From Rhodococcus aetherivorans (lineage in GTDB: Bacteria; Actinomycetota; Actinomycetes; Mycobacteriales; Mycobacteriaceae), in assembly GCF_011058165.1 (NCBI RefSeq), contig NZ_JAALEG010000021.1, forward strand, positions 1 to 64,000: a stretch of 64,000 nucleotides of DNA. The letters are read 5' to 3'. The position numbers were made by a program, and so were the translations under genes. Of this stretch, positions 25,118-32,976 are shown in pieces. Each line of letters begins with the position of its first letter. The first letter of the stretch is position 1. The notes beneath the pieces were generated by a model that worked only from the letters and a program-made list of their open reading frames with translations, ran no database searches and was not told where the DNA came from.

Positions 25118-26056
25118 ATGACCGTGGATGCGGACGCAGTGCCCCGGAACAGTCCCGTCCTCGGTTTCGAGTCGACGGTGCCCAGGCGGTACGTCCACCG
25201 GCAATCGGTGTCGGAGGTGTTCCTGACGGACTGCACGTCCGCCGGCGCCGACCATCGATTCCTGCTGGGCGCGCAGTGGCCACGGCTGCACGGCTTCTAC
25301 CGGACCGAAACCGGCCGATACGACACCATGCTGATCGCCGAGACCCTGCGCCAGACGGCGATCTACTTGGGGCACACGCAATATCGCGTTCCCCTCGGTC
25401 ATCCGTTCGTCATGCAGACCCTGCGGGTGGACGCGGCGGTGCAGGCGCTCGCCATCGGTACCGGCGCCGCGGAGGTCGTCCTCGACGCCTGCCTGGAGGA
25501 CCCGGTGTACCGCGGCGGGCTGCTGTCCCAGTTCGATCTGACGGTGGTGTTCGTCGTCGGCGGACGGCAGGTGGGCACCGGACAGGGAGTGGCGAACGTC
25601 CTCACCCCCGACGACTACCAGCGGCTGCGCTGGAACGGCACCGGCCCGCGCACGATCGGGGATCCCGTCTGCCCCCCGGCGATTCCCCCCGCCGTCGTCG
25701 GGCAGTCCCGGCCACTGGACGTCGTGCTCGGTCCGCAGTACGCCGAGAACCGCTGGCGCCTGCGGGTCGACGATCGTCATCCGGTCCTGTTCGACCACCC
25801 CAGCGATCACGTTCCCGGCATGCTCGTCCTCGAGGCGTTCCGGCAGAGCGCCCGCGCCGCATGCGGCCGCCCACACGCCGACGTCGACCTCATCGAGGCC
25901 GCCTACCACCGGTTCGTCGAACTGGACGAGCGGGCGAACGTGGTGGCGCGGATCGATCCGCACGATCCGTGGACCGTGCGGACCTCGGTCGAGCAGTGGG
26001 GCGAGGCGCTGGCGACCGGCACGGTGCGGCTCGCACCGGATCGGTCACGATGCTGA
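25118..26056 (+). CDS. gblA: AfsA-family gamma-butyrolactone biosynthesis protein
   Basis: 312 residues with the two A-factor hotdog repeats of AfsA/ScbA. Repeat 1 shows VHRQSVSEVFLTDC, FLLGAQWPRLHGFY and MLIAETLRQTAIYLGH; repeat 2 shows the SDHVPGMLVLEAFRQSARAA signature. AfsA proteins condense a beta-ketoacyl chain with dihydroxyacetone phosphate, the first committed step to gamma-butyrolactone signals. The ATG at 25118 has a purine-rich AAAGAAG before it; ATG at 25103 is possible. With the TetR receptor and reductase that follow, it reproduces the gblA-gblR-gblE set of R. jostii RHA1. Confidence 0.88.
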   Translation: MTVDADAVPRNSPVLGFESTVPRRYVHRQSVSEVFLTDCTSAGADHRFLLGAQWPRLHGFYRTETGRYDTMLIAETLRQTAIYLGHTQYRVPLGHPFVMQTLRVDAAVQALAIGTGAAEVVLDACLEDPVYRGGLLSQFDLTVVFVVGGRQVGTGQGVANVLTPDDYQRLRWNGTGPRTIGDPVCPPAIPPAVVGQSRPLDVVLGPQYAENRWRLRVDDRHPVLFDHPSDHVPGMLVLEAFRQSARAACGRPHADVDLIEAAYHRFVELDERANVVARIDPHDPWTVRTSVEQWGEALATGTVRLAPDRSRC

Positions 26057-26070
26057 CCGCCGCGTGGCGT

Positions 26071-26712
26071 TCAGTCGGCGGGCGGCGTCCAGCGGGCCCG
26101 ACGGATCCGCGGGATCTCACCGTGGCGGTCTGCGGGCATTACGGCGGTCAGCAACAGGATCCACATCTCGTCGAGGCGCTGTTCGAGATCCTGCCGGTGG
26201 GTGAGGACGTTGGACACGAGCTGGACGCCGTTGTAGGCGGAGATCACGAACCGGGCCAGCATGGCCGCGTCGATCGTGTCGAGGATGTCGCCCTGGGCGA
26301 TCGCCTGCTCGGTGAGCTTCTCGCAGGCGGCGATCCAGTCCAGGTACGGGCCGGTGGGACCGTCGGTGGCGCTGAGTTCGAGCGTCAGGCGGATGCCGGC
26401 CCGCACGATCGGCTCGTCGATCATCTGCCGCGCCATCTCGTGCGAGAGCATCACGATCTGCTCGAGTGCGGAAATGTCGAGGCCCGCGATGGCCTCGACC
26501 GCGGCGATCGAGATGCGATGCTGCTCCTCGATGACGACTTGGGCGAGTTCGTCCTTCGACCGGAAGTGGAAGTAGAGGGCGCCCTTGGTGATGCCCGAGC
26601 TCTCGACGATCGCGCCGAGGCTCGCGCCCTCGTAGCCCGACCGTTCGAAGTTCTCGGCCGCGCCGAGAACGATCTGCTGCCTGGTCGCCACCGCCCGCGC
26701 TTGCTGAGCCAT
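26071..26712 (-). CDS. gblR: gamma-butyrolactone receptor, TetR family (ArpA/ScbR-like)
   Basis: 213 residues. The N-terminal HTH (ATRQQIVLGAAENFERSGYE and IVESSGITKGALYFHFRSKD, residues 8-55) is the characteristic sequence of ScbR/ArpA receptors rather than generic TetRs. The C-terminal domain retains the family tryptophan region (PYLDWIAACEKLTEQAI). It is expected to repress the neighbouring genes until the butyrolactone binds. It is convergent with gblA and divergent from the reductase gene; a dyad sits 51-64 bases upstream of its start. Confidence 0.88.
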   Translation of the reverse strand: MAQQARAVATRQQIVLGAAENFERSGYEGASLGAIVESSGITKGALYFHFRSKDELAQVVIEEQHRISIAAVEAIAGLDISALEQIVMLSHEMARQMIDEPIVRAGIRLTLELSATDGPTGPYLDWIAACEKLTEQAIAQGDILDTIDAAMLARFVISAYNGVQLVSNVLTHRQDLEQRLDEMWILLLTAVMPADRHGEIPRIRRARWTPPAD

Positions 26713-26762
26713 CCGTCCTCACTCCGTTCCCACCCTGTGTTCCGACGAGGTGCATCGTGACG

Positions 26763-26776
26763 AACCCCATCGGGTT
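26763..26776. promoter_or_regulatory. second ARE-like dyad between gblR and the reductase gene
   Basis: AACCC (26763-26767) and GGGTT (26772-26776), four bases apart, with ACG and TTC flanks. The AACC-GGTT spacing is six rather than eight, so it is a weaker match than the site upstream of gblA. It overlaps codons 3-7 of the longest reductase frame, which argues for a later start or for control of gblR alone. Confidence 0.45.
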
Positions 26777-26807
26777 TCCCCCACCCGGCCGAATGGTACC
26801 CACAGTA

Positions 26808-27725
26808 ATGGACCGCCGCCGCGACGAAGGTTCGTCGCAACCCCTGCGAATCGCGCTGATCGGCGCCACCGGCTTCGTCGGGGGCGCCGTGCTCGCGGCG
26901 CTCACGGCGTCCGGCGTGCCCTGCACGGCCGTCGCGCGACGGCCGGACGAGCTGCCCCCCGCCGCGACGCGGAGGGCCGCGGCGGACCTGACCGAACCGT
27001 CGTCCCTGGACGCCGTGGTCGCCGCCGCCGACGTGATCGTGCACGCCGCCTCCTACACCGGATCGGACCCGCAGACGTGCGACGCGGTAAACCGTGCCGG
27101 GACCGGGAACCTCCTGGCCGCGGCGGCCCGGCAGCACCGGCCGCACGTGATCTACGTCAGCACGATCGGGGTCTACGGTCCCGGCCCGCACCGCGGTGTC
27201 GACGAGGACGCCGTCGTGCCGAATCCGGTCTCGGTGCTCAGCGAGAGCCGGCTCGCGGCCGAACTGGCCGTGCGTGATTACGGCGGCACCGTGGTGCGGG
27301 CCGCCTTCGTCTACGGGCCCGGAGACCGCTGGTTCGTGCCCGGCATCGCGCAGATCCTCACTCGCCTCGGCGCCTGGGTCGAGGACGGCCGCCCCCTGCT
27401 GTCGGTGATCTCGGTCGGCGATCTCGGTCGCCTGATCGCGGCGCTCGCGGTCCGCGGCACCCGCCCCGGCTCCGGCGGCGATGTCCTGCACGCCGCCCAC
27501 CCGGATCCGGTGAGTGTGCGGGCCCTCGCGTCGGCCTTCGCCCGCGACGCCGGATTCGACCTGCCCCGCACCAGTCTCGGGTACGACGAGGCCGTGGCCG
27601 TCGCGCCGGAGCGGGGACTGACCGAGCGGCACATAGATCTCGCCGGCCACGACCACTACTACGACGCGGCGCGCATCTGGCGGGAGACCGGGCTGCGGGT
27701 GCCGCCCCCTGGCTTCGGTCCATAG
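26808..27725 (+). CDS. gblE: NAD(P)-dependent epimerase/reductase of the butyrolactone cluster
   Basis: 305 residues from this start, an extended SDR. The Rossmann motif ALIGATGFVGGAVL begins near residue 14, and STIGVYGPG with the following residues replaces the usual active-site region. Position next to an AfsA homologue and its receptor matches the NAD-epimerase/dehydratase gene called gblE in R. jostii RHA1, where it is proposed to reduce or modify the butenolide or ketone intermediate. Start choice is open: GTG at 26757 has a good GAGG but its first codons cover the second dyad; ATG at 26808 leaves the dyad in the promoter and keeps the whole Rossmann fold. Confidence 0.78.
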   Translation: MDRRRDEGSSQPLRIALIGATGFVGGAVLAALTASGVPCTAVARRPDELPPAATRRAAADLTEPSSLDAVVAAADVIVHAASYTGSDPQTCDAVNRAGTGNLLAAAARQHRPHVIYVSTIGVYGPGPHRGVDEDAVVPNPVSVLSESRLAAELAVRDYGGTVVRAAFVYGPGDRWFVPGIAQILTRLGAWVEDGRPLLSVISVGDLGRLIAALAVRGTRPGSGGDVLHAAHPDPVSVRALASAFARDAGFDLPRTSLGYDEAVAVAPERGLTERHIDLAGHDHYYDAARIWRETGLRVPPPGFGP

Positions 27726-27811
27726 GGGCCCTCCCGGCGCGGGCTCGGTTCCGTTCCCGGCCACCGGGAACGACCGGGGCGCCTCGGGGCGCGGCAGCTA
27801 CCGTCGCGACG

Positions 27812-28633
27812 GTGACCACCGTTCCGGCTTCGAGTAGTACGTCGCATCCCCTGCTGTCCGGAAGAACGGCGATCGTCACCGGAGGGGCGAACGGCATCGG
27901 CGCGGCCGTCGTCCGGCTGTTCGCCGAGCACGGTGCCGGCGTCGTCCTCGTCGACACCGATCGTGGGGCGGCCGAGCGGCTGGCCGCCCGAATTCCCGGC
28001 GTGGTGCCGATCGTCGGCGACGCCGCGGACCCGGCCGTCGCGACGGAGGCCGCGAGCCATGCCCCGGACGTACTCGTCAACAACGTCGGTGACTTCCTCC
28101 GCCCGTCGACGCCCTTCGCGGAGGCCGACGAATCCGAATGGGAGGCCCTGGCCCGCGCCAATCTCGACCACGCCCTGCGGATGACCCGCGCGGTCCTTCC
28201 GGGCATGATCGACCGCGGCCGGGGCGGCTCCGTCGTCAACGTCACCACGGTCGAGGCGCACCGCGGCATTCCCGGGCACGTCGTGTACGGCACGTACAAG
28301 GCCGGGCTGCGGCACTTCACCCGCAGTCTCGCCGTCGAGGTCGGCCGGCACGGCATCCGGGTGAACGCGATCGCGCCCGACCTGATCGCGACGCCGCAGG
28401 TGCCGTACGAGCGGCTCGTGCCGGAGGCGGACCGGCACCGCTGGCCGGGGTGGGCGCCGCTGGGCGGCCCGGGCCGCCCCGAGGACGTCGCCGGACCGGC
28501 CCTGTTCCTCGCCTCCGACCTCTCCCGCTACGTCACGGGGTCCACCGTTCACGTCGACGGTGGCAGCTACGCGGCCGGCGGCTGGTTCCAGCGCGCCGAC
28601 GGGTCGTGGACCAATCGTCCCCTAGCGCCCTGA
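27812..28633 (+). CDS. short-chain dehydrogenase/reductase
   Basis: 273 residues, classical SDR: TGGANGIG cofactor loop (residues about 24-31), NNVGD, and the active-site YGTYK (Tyr-x-x-x-Lys). The catalytic serine position reads NVTTVEA, so Thr may replace Ser, which is uncommon and could lower activity or change substrate. The C-terminal GSTVHVDGG is typical. A TACCGT -10-like box ends eight bases before the GTG, so the mRNA may be leaderless. It lies 30 bases before the monooxygenase gene and is probably co-transcribed with it. Confidence 0.85.
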   Translation: MTTVPASSSTSHPLLSGRTAIVTGGANGIGAAVVRLFAEHGAGVVLVDTDRGAAERLAARIPGVVPIVGDAADPAVATEAASHAPDVLVNNVGDFLRPSTPFAEADESEWEALARANLDHALRMTRAVLPGMIDRGRGGSVVNVTTVEAHRGIPGHVVYGTYKAGLRHFTRSLAVEVGRHGIRVNAIAPDLIATPQVPYERLVPEADRHRWPGWAPLGGPGRPEDVAGPALFLASDLSRYVTGSTVHVDGGSYAAGGWFQRADGSWTNRPLAP

Positions 28634-28663
28634 CCGGATCCTCTACACCCGAAGGGTTTTCGC

Positions 28664-29584
28664 GTGAAATTCCTCCCCCCGACGCTGAGCGTCAATCTCC
28701 CCAATTTCGGCGACGTGCTGGCCCGCGACAACTTCGCCCACCTCGTGGACGTCGCGGTCCGGGCCGAGGAATGCGGCGTGGACCGTGTGAACGTCACCGA
28801 CCATGTCGTGATGGGAGCCGACACCTCCGGTTACGCGTGGGGACCGTTCGCCACCGAACCCGATGCGATGTGGCTCGAACCCATGACCGTGCTCGCGGTG
28901 ATCGCCGGCCGGACCCGCACGATTCGCCTCGGCACCGGCGTGATCATCGCGGCGCTGCGGGGCGCCGCCGTGCTCGCCAAGACCGCGGCCACCCTGGACC
29001 ACATGTCGGGTGGGCGGCTCGACCTCGGGGTCGGAACAGGCTGGCAGGAGAAGGAATACGAGGCCGCGGGACTGAGCTTCGCCGATCGTGGCCCGCTGCT
29101 CGACGACACGCTCGCCGCCTGCCGGGCGCTGTGGGAGCACGCCCCGGCCTCGGTGCAGCGCCCGAGCGTGGCGTTCACCGACGTGTACTGTGCGCCGCGT
29201 CCCGGCGGCCGTCGCATCCCGGTCTGGGTCTCGGGGTCGTTGTCGAAGCCGGTGATCCGCCGGCTCGCCCGGTGGGGCGACGGGTGGATTCCCATCATGG
29301 GTGCCGGCCCGGACGAGCTGCGCCGGGGCCGCGATCTGCTCCGCGGCGCGCTCGAGCGGGACGGCCGCGATCCCGACGTCCTGCAGATCCGCGGACGGCT
29401 GCAGGTGGTCCACGACTCGGCCGGCGAGATCGCCGTGCCCGCGACGGCGCAGGCGGTGAAGGAGCTTCTCGCCGTGGGTGTCACCGACGTGATGGTGCCG
29501 CTGACCCTGGTGCATCCCGATCCGGACCGGGCCGCGGACCGGCTCGCGACGCTCGTCACGGTGCTGCGGGAGGCGGCCCTCTAG
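28664..29584 (+). CDS. luciferase-like (LLM) flavin or F420-dependent oxidoreductase
   Basis: 306 residues, TIM-barrel luciferase-like family: DHVVMGAD, then KTAATLDHMSGGRLDLGVGTGWQEKE is the strong family signature (given here in two parts: LDHMSGGRLDLGVGTGW is residues about 108-124). The closest pattern is the mycobacterial F420-dependent TIGR03619 subgroup, but FMN use cannot be excluded. GTG start with GAAGG eight bases upstream. Follows the SDR gene and overlaps the 3' end of the convergent methyltransferase by four bases. Confidence 0.85.
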   Translation: MKFLPPTLSVNLPNFGDVLARDNFAHLVDVAVRAEECGVDRVNVTDHVVMGADTSGYAWGPFATEPDAMWLEPMTVLAVIAGRTRTIRLGTGVIIAALRGAAVLAKTAATLDHMSGGRLDLGVGTGWQEKEYEAAGLSFADRGPLLDDTLAACRALWEHAPASVQRPSVAFTDVYCAPRPGGRRIPVWVSGSLSKPVIRRLARWGDGWIPIMGAGPDELRRGRDLLRGALERDGRDPDVLQIRGRLQVVHDSAGEIAVPATAQAVKELLAVGVTDVMVPLTLVHPDPDRAADRLATLVTVLREAAL

Positions 29585-30420
29585 CGGCGGCGGGCCGCCC
29601 ACGCGGTGCGGCTGCCACGGACCGTCAGGTCGCCGCGGTGCAGCAGACCGTCGGGGCTGTCGGGCGCCAGCACAGCGTCGAGGGTCTCGAGATCGTCGGT
29701 GGCCAGCCGGCCGTCGAGCGCGGCGCGGATGCGGGACAGGTAGGCGTGTGCGTAGCGGGCCGCGCTCGGTGGTGCCGACGCCGCCGCCACGGTGAAGCTG
29801 CGCTGGGCGGTGACCTCGAAACCGGCCCGCTCCAGGTGGGTCCGCCAGTCCGGGTGCGCGTTCCAGCCCGCGCGCGCCAGGGCCTCGTGGCAGCGCCGCT
29901 CCAGGCCCGGCCTGCCCCGCCCGACGTCGTCGGGCAGGAACCGGGGCAGCTCGTCCATCTCGACGACCACCAGCAGGCCACCGGGATTCAGTGCGGCGTG
30001 GAGGTCGCGCAGCACCCTGTCCGGGTCGGCGACCTCGTGCAGCGACGAGGCCGCCCACGCGACATCGACCGTACCGATCGAGGGCCAGGCGGCATCCAGG
30101 TCGGCGAGCACGACCCGGAGCCGCTCGGCCGTGCCGTGCTCGGCCGCGGCGGCGCGGACGCGTGCAAGCATCGACGCCGACCTGTCGACCGCGACGATCT
30201 CGGCGGCGGGGAAGCGGCGCCCGAGCGCCAGGCTGCCCGTGCCCGTTCCGGCGCCGACGTCGACGATCGTGCGCGGCCCCTGCGGGGCGTGCTGCTCGGC
30301 CCACGCGGTCACCTCGTCCAGGTACGAGCCCAGTACCTCCGCGTCCAGGTCCAGTAGTTCGGCCAGCCCGGGGTCGTGGTGTGCGTGCCGGCTGCCGGGG
30401 GGCTGATGATCGTGCGTCAT
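29581..30420 (-). CDS. class I SAM-dependent methyltransferase
   Basis: 279 residues. Motif I is VDVGAGTGTGSLALG (residues about 52-66), followed by VAVDRSASML and the motif IV region VDVAWAASSLHEVADPD. The His-rich start (MTHDHQPPGSRHAHHDPG) may bind metal. Substrate unknown. The ATG at 30420 is 50 bases from the divergent XRE-cupin gene and the pair may share regulation. Confidence 0.82.
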   Translation of the reverse strand: MTHDHQPPGSRHAHHDPGLAELLDLDAEVLGSYLDEVTAWAEQHAPQGPRTIVDVGAGTGTGSLALGRRFPAAEIVAVDRSASMLARVRAAAAEHGTAERLRVVLADLDAAWPSIGTVDVAWAASSLHEVADPDRVLRDLHAALNPGGLLVVVEMDELPRFLPDDVGRGRPGLERRCHEALARAGWNAHPDWRTHLERAGFEVTAQRSFTVAAASAPPSAARYAHAYLSRIRAALDGRLATDDLETLDAVLAPDSPDGLLHRGDLTVRGSRTAWAARRR

Positions 30421-30460
30421 GGCTGCCACGGTAGCGACTTCGATGCGTGAAGGGCATACC

Positions 30461-30481
30461 ATCTTGCGTATGACGCAAGAT
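30461..30481. promoter_or_regulatory. palindrome centred on the start codon of the XRE-cupin gene
   Basis: Nine-base arms ATCTTGCGT (30461-30469) and ACGCAAGAT (30473-30481) flank exactly the ATG at 30470-30472. A TACCAT -10-like element (30457-30462) lies eight bases before the ATG, implying a leaderless transcript whose start site is inside the palindrome. This is a likely autoregulatory operator. Confidence 0.7.
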
Positions 30482-31060
30482 CTCGATCTGGACGCCGTGA
30501 TCCGCCGACGCATCCGCGGCCTGCGACTGGCCCGTGGCTGGTCGCTCGATTCGCTGGCGGCCCGCTGCCGGCTCAGCCCGTCGACGCTGAGCCGCATCGA
30601 GACCGGCAACCGCCGGATCGCTCTGGATCAACTGGTGCCGATTGCCCGGGCCCTGGGCACCACGCTCGATCAGCTCGTCGAATCCGCCGAGGACGAGGAC
30701 GTGGTGATCCGGCCGCAGCCCGAGCACATGCCCGGGGTGACCACGTGGCTGCTGTCCCGGGAACGTGCCCTGCACGGCGTGACGGTGGCGAAGATGCGTA
30801 TCACCCCCGACCGGTCCACCGGAACCGGTGCGGCGAAGGTGCATCCGGGCCGGGAGTGGTTCACCGTGCTCTCCGGCACGGCCCGATTGCAGCTGGGCGA
30901 GCGGACCGTGCTCGTGCGGACCGGCGAGGCCGCCGCGTTCTCGACGATGGTCCCGCACGTGATCGGTGCCCACGACGGTCCGGTGGAGATTCTCACGATC
31001 TTCGACCACGACGGCGAGCGTGCCCACCTCCACGGTGCGGACGACGCGTCGCGGCCGTGA
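30470..31060 (+). CDS. XRE-family regulator with C-terminal cupin domain
   Basis: 196 residues. Residues about 10-65 form an XRE HTH (RLARGWSLDSLAARCRLSPS, TLSRIETGNRRI), and 75-190 a cupin sensor (HPGREWFTVLSGTARLQLGER, EAAAFSTMVPHVIGA). Such regulators bind small ligands and often control nearby enzymes. The divergent methyltransferase is the obvious candidate. An earlier in-frame ATG exists, but the palindrome and -10 element favour 30470. Confidence 0.88.
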   Translation: MTQDLDLDAVIRRRIRGLRLARGWSLDSLAARCRLSPSTLSRIETGNRRIALDQLVPIARALGTTLDQLVESAEDEDVVIRPQPEHMPGVTTWLLSRERALHGVTVAKMRITPDRSTGTGAAKVHPGREWFTVLSGTARLQLGERTVLVRTGEAAAFSTMVPHVIGAHDGPVEILTIFDHDGERAHLHGADDASRP

Positions 31061-31069
31061 CGCCGGCGG

Positions 31070-31594
31070 CTACAGCGGTTTCAGAAAGTCGAAGAACCCG
31101 GGCGTGTGCACCTGCCGCAGCCGGGTGAGCGCGCGGTAGCTGATCAGCCACACGCCGTCGACCCTCCGGTACTCCTCGTGGTAGTGGCCCCAGCCGTGCA
31201 GGTGCTCCTCGACCGCTCCGTTCGTCCACCACAGTTGGTCCTCCATCGCCCAGATCCCGGTGGCCGTGGTGTCGGAGGTGAGCGTGATCTCGGGTGTGTG
31301 ACCGTGGTGCGCGCTGGTGACCGGCGTGCCTCCGTCGAGCAGGTTCTCGATCGCGCGCCGCAGCGGTTCCCGGCCCACCACCCGGTTGGCGCGATCACCG
31401 GTCCGCGGCTGGGTGTCCTCGGGCAGGCCGCCCCACGTCTCGCTCACGACGTCCTCGGTGTGCAGCGTGGGATAAAGGTCCCATTGCTTGGTGTCCATCA
31501 CGCGAAGCCGCGCGGCGAAGAGCCGCTTGATCTCCTCGACGGCCAGCAGTTGTTCCGCGGCGGTCATCGTCAGGGCCGGTTCCGTATGCGTCAC
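31070..31594 (-). CDS. NTF2/SnoaL-like protein
   Basis: 174 residues of the small cone-shaped NTF2 fold: AVEEIKRLFAARLRVMDTKQWD then HTEDVV, and a buried Trp/His-rich sheet (LWWTNGAVEEHLHGWGHYHEEY). SnoaL-like members act as isomerases, hydratases or cyclases, or as accessory subunits in ring-compound catabolism. GTG start with AAGGGAAAG upstream; a start nine codons later is possible. It is 13 bases downstream of a second NTF2-like gene, in the same operon. Confidence 0.8.
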   Translation of the reverse strand: MTHTEPALTMTAAEQLLAVEEIKRLFAARLRVMDTKQWDLYPTLHTEDVVSETWGGLPEDTQPRTGDRANRVVGREPLRRAIENLLDGGTPVTSAHHGHTPEITLTSDTTATGIWAMEDQLWWTNGAVEEHLHGWGHYHEEYRRVDGVWLISYRALTRLRQVHTPGFFDFLKPL

Positions 31595-31607
31595 AAGGGC
31601 TTTCCCT

Positions 31608-32072
31608 TCACTCGGTAGCGGATCGGAGCAGCCGCACCTCGCGGTCGGCGGTGAGGTCGACGACCAGTTCCCGGCGCGCGATGCGCCACCCGTCCGGCAC
31701 GCGGCGGTACTCGTCCCGGTAGCGGACGGACACCGTGTAGTCCCGGTATCCGGCGCCGCTCGGGTACACGTGGTGCGCCTCGCAATACAGCTCGCCCCGG
31801 GCCCGGTCGCCGTCGAAGTCGATCACATGCTGGCCGAGGACGTGCCGGGTGGAGTGCAGGTGCGCGACCGCGGCGAGCACCCCCTCGGCGATCGGCCCTG
31901 CTCCGGTGAGCACCGGGTCGTGCCCGCGACGGACCAGTCCCGGCGGCTGCACGAACTCGGCGTCGTCGGCGAACAGCGAGCGCAGCACGGCCGGATCGCG
32001 CCGGTCGACGGCGCGGGCATACCGTGCGACGACGTCCGCGAGGGCGAGGCGGTCCTCGACGGGGCTGCTCAT
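31608..32072 (-). CDS. NTF2/SnoaL-like protein
   Basis: 154 residues: VARYARAVDRRDPAVLRSLFADDAEF and GYRDYTVSVRYRDEYRRVPDGWRI are the typical first helix-strand and last-sheet segments of a SnoaL-like domain. The ATG at 32072 overlaps the stop of the ALDH-like gene by four bases; ATG at 32087 is an alternative. Same operon as the neighbours on both sides. Possible roles are isomerase, hydratase or dehydratase on a catabolic intermediate. Confidence 0.8.
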   Translation of the reverse strand: MSSPVEDRLALADVVARYARAVDRRDPAVLRSLFADDAEFVQPPGLVRRGHDPVLTGAGPIAEGVLAAVAHLHSTRHVLGQHVIDFDGDRARGELYCEAHHVYPSGAGYRDYTVSVRYRDEYRRVPDGWRIARRELVVDLTADREVRLLRSATE

Positions 32073-32932
32073 GCCGGCATTCTCCATCGCCCGCCGGCCG
32101 GCGCGCGTCCCTCGTCCCGCTGACCGGACGGCGCCGCGCCGGGGCGGGTGAAGCGCAGGACGGGGCAGGTGCCTGGATGGTCGGTGACGGTCACGACCAG
32201 GCCGGCGTTCTCGGTGACGGCGGGGAGCAGCGCGGCATACGTCGCGGCGAGGGCGTCGGCGAACGTGCGGCGGTGCGGTGTCACCGATCGCGCGGCGCCG
32301 GGACGCAGCACGGTCGCCGTCCCGGCGCCGGCGGGTGCGCGCTCGCCGGTGAACACCACGTGGTCGAACCGGTCGGCGGTGATCGCATCGTCGTGTTCGC
32401 CGACGCCGATCATCACCGCGATGTCCGTGGGGTCGAGCATGGACTCGGCGGCCTCGGAGAGGACACGCACGGTGCGCGGCAGGCCCTGCGCCGGCATCAG
32501 GACGGCACGGTGCCCGGTGCCGACCGCGCTGACCCACGGCCCCAGCAGCGAGAACAGGGGAGCGGTGCGGGTTCCGAGGATGGCCACCGTCCCGGCGTCG
32601 TGGTGGGGGCCGCAGTGCCACAGCGCTCCGGACGGTCCGGGGATCCGGTAGGTGGGACGGGCGGCGGTGCCCCAGCCTTCCAGGGACTCCCGGACGCGGT
32701 GCAGCGCCGTCAGGGAGGTGACGATGTCGTCCATGACCACGTGCGACGGCAGCACACCGTCGAAGTCCGCGTGGACCGCCTCGGTCAGCGGCTTGTGGTG
32801 CCGCACGAGCACGTCGATCATCGCGCGGACGGTCCGGACGCGGTGCGCGGGATCGGTGGCCGGCGCGGTCGCGGGCGCACGGCGCTGCCGATCGAGTACA
32901 GCGGAAAGCTGCTCGGGGAACGAGGATTCCAT
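32069..32932 (-). CDS. truncated aldehyde-dehydrogenase-like protein without catalytic domain
   Basis: 287 residues that align with the first half of coniferyl-aldehyde-type ALDHs: helix pattern RVRTVRAMIDVLVRHHKPL, TVAILGTRTAPLFSLLGPWV (position of the usual PWN), AVLMPAQGLPRTVRVLSE, and FDHVVFTGE where FTGS is expected. The ELGG glutamate and the catalytic cysteine segment are absent; instead there are about 70 unrelated residues. It is intact as a frame, has coding-type codon use, and overlaps its neighbours, so it may be a degenerate enzyme, a NAD-binding regulator or a decaying gene. The ATG at 32932 has a weak GGAGG nearby. Confidence 0.7.
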   Translation of the reverse strand: MESSFPEQLSAVLDRQRRAPATAPATDPAHRVRTVRAMIDVLVRHHKPLTEAVHADFDGVLPSHVVMDDIVTSLTALHRVRESLEGWGTAARPTYRIPGPSGALWHCGPHHDAGTVAILGTRTAPLFSLLGPWVSAVGTGHRAVLMPAQGLPRTVRVLSEAAESMLDPTDIAVMIGVGEHDDAITADRFDHVVFTGERAPAGAGTATVLRPGAARSVTPHRRTFADALAATYAALLPAVTENAGLVVTVTDHPGTCPVLRFTRPGAAPSGQRDEGRAPAGGRWRMPA

Positions 32933-32976
32933 GGGGCCTCCTGTCGTCACCGCCGCGTACCCGCCCGTGCCGGGCG

